DNA from: Leptidea sinapis
Taxonomy: Eukaryota; Arthropoda; Insecta; Lepidoptera; Pieridae
DNA length: 64,000 bases
Assembly (NCBI RefSeq): GCF_905404315.1
Contig: NC_066282.1
Location: 9,944,501 to 10,008,500 of the forward strand
Direction: 5' to 3'
The notes beneath the pieces are model-generated. The model had not been told where the DNA came from, did not search any database, and saw nothing but the letters and a program-made list of their open reading frames with translations. This document shows, one piece after another, positions 13,001-25,000 of the stretch. The stretch's first letter is position 1; the number at the start of each line of letters is the position of its first letter. Both the position numbers and the translations under genes were made by a program.

Positions 13001-16000
13001 TACTGTGTTGATTGCTTAAAATTCAGGCCGTTAAAATATTAATTCCCTTTTGGCTGTCAGATCATCTTTATATGTATTAATTAAATCTTTTTAAGATATG
13101 CGGATTATGTATAAATAAATAAATGAATTATATCGACTTACCAGTAACCAGTTAGAGGTTACTAAATATAGAATGGAACACACTAGCAACAAGCTACTAG
13201 TGAACAAGTAATATTAATTGTATTTTGGTTTGAAAGATGCAATAGCTAGTGGTGAGCGCAATCGCTGTGTCCCTGACAAGTTTGATCTTTGAAGAAAACT
13301 GAGCCACACCGCATTACAATGAGAAGGGCATTAAACTAACTATGAACTTACTGGTCACTTTATCACTTCGTGTGCTTAAAATAGTTAATTTTAAAACGTC
13401 AGCCTGGAGAGGAGGAATATATATTCGCATTGAAAACCCCGAAACGGGGCCCATATGTCGGGCTCGGATATAAACACTTCCTACCAACTAAAAACCTCCT
13501 CTGTGTTGATAGCCCTAAAGGCTTTTACATCGAAGCCGGGCGGGGACCTTGGAGGCTGAAAATATAGCTCACAGGCGCGCACAGGCTTCTTGGTAGGAGA
13601 CTCGAACCTCGTACCTGCTCGTTAGGCTGATGGAGAGAAGATCACTAACGATCAAATATATCTGTTAGTCCAATGGACTCTACGTTTGAAGAGCCTTCGC
13701 ACGGACCTTTAGACATATAATAATACTTTTCAAGGAGCTTTCTTCCTCGTACCACGAAGCTGTAGAATGAGCTTCCTTCTGCGGTGTTTCCGGGACGATA
13801 CGACTGTGATTCCTCTGGTGTTGCAAGTGAATATAGGGGGTGGATCACCGCCCCCCACTTAACACCTGGTGACCCGTACGGTCATTCGTCCTCCTTTTCT
13901 ATATAAAAAAATACTATACCCGTATGGGTCAAAATGCTCACACAGTAAATAAATAGCCGTAAAGGAGACGCAAAGAGTAGTTAGGTATTGACCGATGCAT
14001 TAAATCTTACATTCAAACGTTGGGAATATTTGGTAGCATAAGAACTAACTATATCTTCAATTGTATGAATCAGTTATTTTTTGGTGCGATAAACAGGATA
14101 TGGGTTCTGGTGATTATATGCACACGAGGCATTTCTTACTTAAGTTTCAATAGACACAGTGTGAAGTAATAGGTGTCGTATTTCATTACGCCTGATGTGG
14201 CTATGTCAAGTGACAACATGATAATAATGATAATATTTTAAAACGTATAACATACTTATATAATAAATACCGAGTACGCAGGTACTGACATTTTTGCGAC
14301 GTCTAAGCAACGCTTTTTACACGAAATCTCAATACTTAAAACACACGAAAATAAAATTGTATAACATAAACACGAAAACACTCAATCAGCTACACCCTCA
14401 CTCACCTACACTATACACACACACACACACACACCTCTTAAATAATATTATTATTAACGTATGTAATAATATTAGCATTAAATAACAGATGTATACCTAT
14501 TAAAGTATTGTAACTATTATTCTTAATCTTAAATTGGCATATTTGTAAAATTATTTGTAAGTCTATTGTAATGGTATATAAAGCTGTTGGATTATTAGTG
14601 AATAAATAAATAAATAAATAATATTGACGCACTTTTACACAAACTATCTTGCACGAATCTAGACACAGCCTTCTTCAATGTGCTATTATATACTTAAACA
14701 TTATCTAATAATATTAAACATATGTACATACACATCCATGACTCGGAAACAAACATCCATATTCATCGTTGAAATGTTTTCACTGAGCAGGGTTACTAAC
14801 CAAAGAGCTATATGAGCTGTCATCATATTGAGGCCATGAGACTTGTATGAGAAAATGAGGCCGCTTACCACTAGGTGGTACGGCTTGTCATATTTCTTTT
14901 AATCGCAAATCTCAGCGACAACCAGCCTTACCAGAATTGCCACTTGCTTCAAATATTAATGAAAACCTACACACAAATGAACACAAATAAGTACTCAAAT
15001 CACAATAGAAAAGCGGGATCGACTAGAAAAACGACTTATCCATAAATGCTTAAACCCAGGACGGATTTCACATAAAATAGGCGTACAAAAGACATCAATT
15101 TAATAATAAGCATAATAATAATAAAACAATAAACATATTTCCAGATTGGTCATGACTGGGGATTCTACACAATGGTTACAGATTTGCCAAAATATATGCA
15201 CGATGTCCTCAAATTTGACATAGCGACAACTGGTTCACTTTCATCATTACCTTTTATTGCAAAATGGGTCGCAGGTTTTATTTTTGGCTTCTCGTGTGAC
15301 TATGGCATCAAGAAAAAATGGTACAGCGTCAGAAACGGAAGAATATTGTACACTACAATTGGTATGATATGATTTTTTTATACATATTTTATTTTACTAT
15401 CAATAAATATTGTATAAAAAAACAATAAATGTGCTGCCACATTTCAAAATAAATAATTAATATATATTCACTTTATAAAGCTGAAGATTTTGGTGGTCGT
15501 TATTTTAATAGGAAGATATTTTATATTAAAATAAACCTTCATTTGTTAATATTTTAGATATTCCTTTGCTACAGTGAACCGAAAAATTGTCCATTTATAT
15601 CTAAAGAAGCATTAAAATATCTTAACAAAACAGTGACAAGAGCTGAAATTCGGAATAATAAGATATAGCAGTAATGTGTAAGCATTTACCGTGTTTCGGT
15701 ATAAAGGGCGCCGTAGCTAGTTAAATTACTGGGAAAATGAGACTTAACATGGCCATAATCCTGTGCGCATCAATTACCATCAGCTGAAGCAATAGGAATA
15801 GGAGAGAAAATTTAACATTCCTGTTTCCACTACACCCCTACGTTGGATACAACTTGCATGCAGTGTTAGCTAGTAACTTTTACCAGCCAAGCTCCTTCCA
15901 GAAGTTCAGATTATCTCTGGGATGTGCATTGACTTCTCGTGGCGAATTCGGATCTATAAAAGTTAGGTTGACTCCTGTGCATTCCAAGATAACATTAATC

Positions 16001-19000
16001 ACCGTTTCATCATCGACCAGACATCATCCTATTCATAAAGGACGTAAATGAACTTTCATAAAGTTAATGGTTTTGTTTAATAATATTGTTAGCTATGCAA
16101 GCTTTGTAACTTTGGCTTATAATGATTATCAACTTGTCAATAAAAGTAACCTTCCGACATGAAACCATTAATGAGAAGTGAAGACATAATATCTCATAAT
16201 TATATATAATATGCGAATCGTAGGAGATCTCATAGAACTGATCTCAATGTGTGGATACCACAAGGGTCTATTCTTGGAGCGTTTATTTTTCTTATTTACA
16301 TCGATGATCCAATTGTTCCCTTATGACTTTCTAAATGATAACATACATTGGAAGTGGAGCGACCACATTCAGTTTATCAAATGAATGTAATATTTTAATG
16401 CTATTTGATTTTATTATTATAATAAAAAGAAACCCGCTAAAAGTTTTTGAGTCCATTTTTCAAAGGAATCTTATCGATTGGGTGATTGATTTTGACGTTC
16501 AATAAGTCGTTTTGATATTCTATATTAATTAAAGGATTTATTACAAGGGACATTTTTTAAATATGCTACAATTACGTCCACTAGAACTGTTGTACTTGTT
16601 AAGTTTATTATAGAATCATAGAATATTTGTGATAGGCAATCTGAAAATATATGGATATCTTTTAATATTACAGGATCGACTTTCCCCGCAATTTTGTTAG
16701 TATGTGCTTCCTATGCCGGGTGTAACAGAAACGCTGCAACAACATATTTTATACTGGCCATGGGATGTATGGGTGGATACAACAGCGGAATGAAGGTTGG
16801 TAAATGTAAATAACTTCCTTATATTAGGGATTGGTCTCCTCTGCTCTTCAACTGGATACCGGAGGCGTAGTCGCAAAGTGCGGCGACTAATTCAAAATAA
16901 TAAAACATCTTATAATAATAAACTAATAAAACAACCTTCCTTTTGATTCCTGCCGCCGAATCCCACGTTCGCACGACACGCCACAAAATAGGATATCATC
17001 CCCACCATCTGGATATGTGGCGGTCCTCCACAGTGCGGTTTTCAAGGAGCTTTCTACCAGTGTGGAATGAGCTTCCTTGAGTGGTGTTTCCGGGACGATA
17101 TGACATTACCTTCCTTACTTCCTCCTACCTTCTTAGAAAAGCGCGTCCACCTTCCTTAAAGGCTGGCAACGCTCCTGTGAATCCTCTGGTGTTACAAGAG
17201 AATGTGGGCGGCGGTGATCACTAAACACCAGGTAACCTTGTCCTCCTTTTCCATTCAAAAAACTAATACTACCGTACTACTAGTACTACAGTTGCCGTAA
17301 TAAAAAAGCTTAGTTTAGTTCTTAGGTAGGTACTGCGGTATTTAGTTGGAGCGCAGCGGAGTCCAATCCAAGAGTTCAATCTTAGTTAACCTCATTTAAA
17401 AAAAATATTACAAATGCAATAAAAATATGTATCGAAGATATTATTATAAATCATCTGAGAAAATATTTCTGTGAATTTTTAGTGTTTTGAATTATTTGTG
17501 GAAGTCTAGAGAAGGTCTAAAAGGCGAATAAATATTTAAAAGCTCGGAATTAAATAAAAACAACAATTTTGTTCTTTTTTTTATGAAATAAGGGACAAGA
17601 CGAGCAGCACGTTCAGCTGATGGTAATTGATACGCCCTGCCCATTACAATGCAGTGCCGCTCAGGATTCTTGAAAATAGCTCCTGCATTTTAATTAAAAA
17701 CTGTGATTTAAAACAAGTGCATCAGTGCTAAAAACATAATAATTGTAATCTATTAACATTTGCTAGTAATCGCCGCTAAAAATCTACGCGTGAAGTGGTA
17801 AATAAAGTTATGTATGATAGTGCTGAATAAACAAAAGTAAGTAGTTTTTGAGGTTAAATAAGATCAGTTGTCAAAGAAGCTCAAAGACACGACAACTCAA
17901 TCAAGTTTCAACATTGACATTTGACGCTTCGACGTACATTGCTCCCTTTAAAATTTCGCAGTACACTGCGTGTTTGTGAAAAAGTATTTTTGATATTGAC
18001 ATTTGACGCTTCGCTTGCTCGCTAAGTTTTGCAGTACACTGCGTGTTTGTGAAAAAAGTTTTCTTGATTTTCTGCTGTCGTAATATTGTTATTTTAACCG
18101 AAAATGCTCGGCTTATGTTCAGCCTGCAATAACAATGTCTTAGTCACACAAAAAAGATTGAAGTGCTCTGTCGTGAGTTGCGCTCTATTGTATCATAGTG
18201 AGTGCTTAAACTATGATGACGTCACTCCATCAAATCGAGCGACATGGGTCTGTCCTTCTTGCACGGCTAGAAAGCCAAAACATGACAATAGTAACACACC
18301 AATTCAAGGCAGAAACCGCAAGCAACAATCACCCGATAATGCTACCGTCTTGCCGCCGCTTTTGGGTATGACAAGTGGCCAAAATCAAGAGGTTATAAAC
18401 GAAATAAGAAATTTGCGTCGAGAAATGAAGGAGCACTTTGAAAACCAACAAACATGTCTAAATAAGTTCGATGCCAAGCTTACCGAAGTCCAGAAAGAAG
18501 TAAGAGACCTTGGAGGTAAATTTTAAACACTGAAGGAGGAAGTCGATGAGCTAACAAAGTCTGTGCAATACTTGTCTAATGCTTATGATGACCAGATTGG
18601 TTTAAATGAAGAATCCAAAAAGATCCTCTCAAATCTTAATGTGGAAAACCAAAACTTGCGATCGCAAATGACAGAATTAAATAGCAATATCGATCACCTA
18701 GAGCAGCAAGCCAGAGATTGTAACATAGAGCTTCAATGTATCCCGGAAATCAAAAATGAGAATATCCTCACCATTATTCAGCAGATGGCATCGGTTGTCT
18801 CTTGCGAATTATCAGATAGCAGCATACTGAACTTCCACAGAGTTGCTAAGATGGACACAATGTCTCAGCGTCCGCGAAGTATCGTATTGACATTGTCTAA
18901 TCAAAGAGTTCGTGATGACTTACTCGCTGCCGTAAAACGCTTTAATAGGAAAAATCCACAAAATAAGGTGAATACATCTCATTTGGGTTTCGCTGGCCAA

Positions 19001-22000
19001 AACACACCCATATATATCATGGAACATTTATCATAAAATATTCATTATATAAGAATAAAAAGTTACATGCTGCCACTAGACTAGCTGCGAAAGAAAAGAA
19101 ATATGAATATGTGTGGGTAAGAAATGGTCGTGTATTTGTTCGGAAAAACAATGAAGCTGCAGCACTGTGGATAAAAAATATTGAAACTCTTAACGGCTTA
19201 AATTAGTAAATAATTTATATAAGCATGCAGTAACATTTTTATTGTATAAAATTCGCGTTAAATTTTTTTTTATCAAAATGTACGAGGTTTACGGACCAAA
19301 CAGAGGATATCTATACAGCGGCTCTATGTCAGGACTACGATCTAATAATCTTAACCGAAACTTGGTTGAACAACACGGTTTTCGATAATGAAATCCTAGA
19401 TAGTCGTTATATTTTACATAGGCGAGATCGCTCTTCGTGTCCACTATCTTACCATAAAAAAGAAGGGGGGGGGGGGCGTAGCAATTGCTGTTAGTAAAAA
19501 ATTTGAGTCTGTAAGGAAGTACGAATGGGAAACTGTATGTGAAGATCTATGGATAGCGATTAAAGTCAGTCATAATATTTTTATATATTTTTGTGGTGTT
19601 TACGTTCCACCGCCTGTAAAAGAAGATTACTTAGAATGTTTTTTTAAAAGTGTGACAGATATTTGTAATAACAAAATATCTCAAGATTCACCCACTATTA
19701 TTGTTGGTGATTTCAATTTATCTAACATCTCTTGGGCAGCTGATCCGAATGGAAACGGCTTAATGTCTGGTCAACTATGTAATAATATTGAATCTCTCTT
19801 TAAAGAGCATGTTGATTTCAATAACCTGAAACAATGCAATCCTATTCAAAATATAAACGAACGTTTTTTACACTTAGTTCTTATAAATAATACAGATTGG
19901 ATTCAAGTAAAAAAAGAAGAAAATGCTTTGGTCACAATAGACAACCATCATCCAGCCCTACAAATTAACTTAAAAGTAAATTGTAACCGCTACATGAAAC
20001 CTTCTCGTACACCATTTCTCAACTTCTTCTTATGTGACAATGGTAATGTCTGTAATGAACTGGATAAAATTAATTGGTTGTCTCTATTTCACAATGTCTC
20101 TTCGGTCGATGCAAAACTAGAAATATTTTACCAGACACTAATGCCCATTATTTATAGACATACACCCATGCGGAAACCGCGAGATAGTCACTATCCTATA
20201 TGGTTCTCAGGTCCACTGTTACGACCACTTAAAGAAAAAGCAAAAATCCACTATAAAAGTAAAAAATATAACAACTCAATGGACAAATTATCATACGAAT
20301 TACTACTCGAACGTTGTGCCATCATGATAAAATGTTGTTATGACAATTTTACAAAACGCGTTGTCGACACTATCCATGATGATCCTACCTACTTTTGGAA
20401 GTTTTTTAAACAGCAACGTAAAAATGGTCCAATTGTATTCCGAACGAAATGAGTCTGGATTATTTTGTGGACAAAGGAGGAAAGAATATATGCGACGCCT
20501 TTGCTAAACATTTTTCATCGGTCTATACTAACACCAGTAACTGTCACGTAGGAAATGCACCACACCTAAGCAATATTATTCCCAATGCTCCACTCGGTAG
20601 TTGTCAATTAACTGAAGAGGAAGTTTTAAAACACCTTTTAAACTTGGATTCACTTAAGGTCCAGATCTTATTGCTCCAATATTTCTAAAAAAATGCGCAC
20701 ACCAATTAGTTAAACCACTAACTCTCATATATAATTGTTCTTTGCAAACGGGCATATTTCCTACCAAATGGAAAATTGCATATGTCACACCAGTCCATAA
20801 GTCCGGCAACTCAAAAGATATAAAAAACTACCGGCCTATATCTGTTTTATCAATATGTGGAAAGGTCTTAGAAAGTCTAATTCAAAAAGTAATATATTCT
20901 CATATAGCTCCATATCTCGATCCTAATCAACACGGGTTTCGCCCTCGGAAATCCACTACCTCGAACTTAGTTAGTTATATTTCAGACATCGCAGAGGTTG
21001 TAGATGCTACTGGTGAGGTACATGCAATTTACACTGATTTTCAAAAAGCTTTCGATATGATGAACCATAATATTTTACTGTCAAAAATTGAGTTTTTGGG
21101 AATTCATGGCTCATTGTTGCGTTGGTGTGAATCTTACTTAAGAAATCGGTCACAACTAGTTGCTGTTAATGGTTTCAAGTCCTATGAGATAAAAATATCA
21201 TCGGGTGTACCTCAAGGATCACATTTAGGTCCCACATTCTTTTTAATTTTCATAAATGATTTGGCACTCAAGTTAAATTCTAAATTCAAATTGTTTGTAG
21301 ATGATATGAAAATTTACAAAACTATTAACAACCAAGCTGACGTGACAACAGTACAAAATGATATTGATGCTGTTCACTCTTGGTGCACCACAAATGGAAT
21401 ATCCTTAAATATTGAAAAATGTTTCCACATTAAATTTACCAGAAAGAAAAATCCGTTAGACTACGTATATAAAATAAACAATGTTAGTCTTAAGGAAGTT
21501 TATAGTATCAGAGACCTTGGTGTTATAATAGACTCGGCTTTAAGTTTTCGCCCACACATAGAACAAATAACATCTAAAACGTCAAAAATATCTGGGCTAG
21601 TCTACAGACAAATGAAAATATTTAAGGATCCCAGTTTATCAATACTCGTTTACAACAGTGTTGTCCGCAGTATCCTTGAATATTGCAGCACGGTATGGAG
21701 TCCAGGGTATCAAGTTCATTCCGATAGAATAGAACAAATTCAAAAACGGTTTCTATACCATCTATCTTACAAAGACTTCAAATGTAATAAATTGTTTTCG
21801 TACGACTCTCGTCTCTCTTACTATAGAATGAAATCACTTAAAGACCGCAGAAAGATTGCAGATGTTATATTCTTGGCAAAGCTAATGAAGGGACACATTG
21901 ACGCGCCTGATTTACTTGAACGCTTGAAGTTCGTTGTGCCTCGTGATTGTAGCCGCTTACATAATCGCAAGACTTTCTGTTTGCCACAAAGCAGAACCAA

Positions 22001-25000
22001 ACTTGGTGATCATAGTCCGCTTTATTTTTTGCAAATTATTACAGAGATGATATAGATATCTTCTGTGACAATATACCCAAAATAAAAAATAAATTAATTA
22101 CATAGATAAGTTAGCAAGTAAGTAATCTGTTGATCTTTTTTTTTTGTCTGTTAGAATAAAGCCTGTTTTTATCAAGCTTGTTTGTTAAGCGTGTTTTGTT
22201 GCGCTGTAGTTATTGTTTCACTTAATCACGCATGCCACGTCCACATCCAGTAGACTCAATTGATAAATAGTATTTTTGTATATTTTACTACTTTGCAATC
22301 CATACAATTGTAGTCAGTTTTGTGGACTAAATAAAAAAAAAATAATAAAAAAAAAAACCCCAAAAATTCTGAGCCGCACTACAACTGCGCTCGTCACCTT
22401 GAGACAAGATGTTAAGTCTCATTTGCCCAGTAATTTCACTAGCTACGGTGCCCTTCAGGTCGAAACACAGTAATGCTTACACATTACTGCTTTACGGGCA
22501 GAAATAGGCGCCGTTGTGGTACCCATAATCTAGCCGGCATCCTGTGCAAAGGAGCCTCCCACTGGTCTACCTTCAATGTGTCCCCCGTTGTTCAGAAATC
22601 AAATTAAAAGAATAGTTTAAAAGTTTTTATCTTTGTAACTTTTTCCGGAGGTAAAAAGTAAACTTAATTTTAGCTAACTAGATATAGTTGGTAGATTTAC
22701 TACAGTTGCTAACTATCTATCATCCTTCTATCTTTGTGAGTGAGAGTGCATTCGCACAACGTCCCATCCCAATCCAATCCGTATCCATTAAAACACGATC
22801 CGGAGCAGTCGTAGAACTATTTCTATATTAGTTTACGCACTAGATCCGGCTACCATCATCCGATTTCTTTCCGTCAATCGTAGAAATAATTCTACGTCTA
22901 GGACTCTGATCGTAGTGCAAAAGCGCTTTCACGATTACCGCTACGTGCGTTAGTTTTTTATTTATTTTTTTGACATTTTTTTATTTTTTTTATTATTCAG
23001 CATTACAAAATACATACCAATTCAAATTTTCACCCACCTACGATCAACCCCATTTTGAATCGCGATTTTTATATTATTATTCTGTTACCTATAACCCTAT
23101 ATCTCTGGATGCAATAGAATAACATGCAAGATGGCAATCGAATATAATAATTATTGTAGTACGTTACATTTTATGTACGATTTAATAATATTTGGTAGGT
23201 AATAGGAATCTGTAGTCCTGTATTTTTTATACCCCAAAAATTTTAATTATTGAATTTTTTCTTATTACTTTATATGGCAATACAATGTTTGCTGGGTCAG
23301 CTAGTTCTGTAATAAATACAAATAATATGTTTTTAGGTGAACACGCTGGATGTGGCACCAAATTACGCGGGTTCAGTTACAGCCATTATAAACACCGTGA
23401 CAACATTTGCTGGAATCATTTCACCACACTTAATAGGCCTACTGACGCCTGACGTAAGTCAACATGGAATAAAGCTTTTACTATTATTATTTTTAAAACA
23501 ACTGTAGAAAAACGTCTAGGTTACTATAGTTGCATCTTTTTTAATTGTATTGACTGTGTCACTTACTGAATATATATTTTAAATAAAGATACCACTTCAC
23601 ACTATACTAGATGGATATAGCGACTAACTTAACTCTGTTTAAATTTTCTCTCTTTTGAGTGTGCGTCCTGAGGCACAGTGCGTGTATGGCGGATTGCAGA
23701 GCGGACTTACAAGTCGATACCTGTCCGTAATGCACGCGGAAAAGTTGATGCGTACGTGTGCTGTGTTTATTTTACTTTTGTTTTTAATAACGTCGATATC
23801 GAAACGACATTAAACGTTTACAGTATTCAGAACAACGCAGGTACATAATATGTAAAGTAGTGTTCATAATCTTCAGTAGGAAAGTCATTAATTTGCGACA
23901 TTTCACTTCACTATCCGCGAGTAAAAACAAAATACGCGTATTGATGACCGCATCCGCCAGTAGAGTGGGCTGTGCAAATATATGCGCGCCCACTAGCACT
24001 CCGGACAAGTTCAAACATGTCGAACAATTGTTTAATGCACCGTTCATTCCGCCTGCGCGTTGCGCCGCCACTAAGGCGCAGCCTAAGGTCTTATGCGCAC
24101 TAGGCGGTTTGGAACAGCACGCGGTTTGGAAGGCGGCGTGCTGCGATGCGGCACGCCGTAAAGCAAAACGCAAGTCGCGGTTGGTCAACCGCAGTTGTTA
24201 AAAAATCCATCATCAGCACATCATGCGCGAATGAAGGCCAGCCACAGACTGACCGACAACCAAACCCGCAGCCGCGCACGAGTGTACTTGCGGCACACTG
24301 CACGCGGCTGCTGCAGCTCCCTTGCTACCACAAAAACTGGCGGCCAACCGCCGGCCAGTGCGTTCGATCATCGCGGTGGGCGTATGTGACCTAAGTCTGA
24401 CTATGCCCGCTCATCGTGAAAAATACCAAAACTCATCATTGCTGTTAATATTAAGTGATCAAAATCATCAGCTCTTTTATAAAACCGTATAAGTGACAGG
24501 TTGCTTGCCTTTAAGGCGTGAATACTCAAAAGTAATCTCATTCCACAGTTCCATACGTAAACGACAGTTCCTCACACATTTACAGTGCGTCACAACGTTT
24601 TCTGATCAAAAAGCTTAAGAACATATACGTTCTTAAAACCTATTTGCTTTCGATAAGTTTGACTCATACTTACAATTTCTTCAAATTCTCCCAAAAAAAT
24701 GTTATTTGAAGGAATTGTTTTGAATTAAGATAATAATTTTTTCCATAGTCAACGCTGATTCAATGGAGAACTGCATTTTGGGTAACATTTGTGGTAATGG
24801 TTGGATCGAACATTGGCTACGCTATCCTGGCAGATGGTAAACAGCAGTGGTGGGATGATGTTAGACAATTTGGATACCCACCCAGTTGGAAACACGGCCC
24901 GATTATAAAAGATGACGTACCACACAAATCACTCACCGTGGTGCTTATAAGTGATAATGAAGAAACGATAAAAGTAGAAGCAGATAAGAATGAAACACCA

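Larger units (their letters stand above)
17677..22357 (+). mobile_element. Near full-length Jockey-like non-LTR retrotransposon (about 4.7 kb)
   Basis: Complete in outline: a 5' UTR with tandem promoter-like monomers, ORF1 (zinc finger, coiled coil, FP-type domain), ORF2 (APE endonuclease, reverse transcriptase), a 3' UTR and an A-rich tail at about 22329-22357. The boundaries are set by the SINE it split: the left half ends cttgaaaa, and the right half resumes accccaaaaattctgag. The target duplication is hidden in the A-run. Several nonsense and frameshift changes mean it is dead. No RNase H domain seen, as expected for Jockey/CR1-type elements. In intron 7 of the SLC17-like gene, same strand. 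Confidence 0.9.

Noticed and set aside
15820..16060. Possible exon around the 65-codon frame at 15854
   Set aside because: It lies in intron 6 with no fitting splice phase and looks like old repeat sequence; I could not name it.
23784..24394. Long overlapping open frames on both strands in the GC-rich block
   Set aside because: No domain, no splice logic with neighbours, and open frames on both strands are expected in GC-rich DNA with few stop codons.
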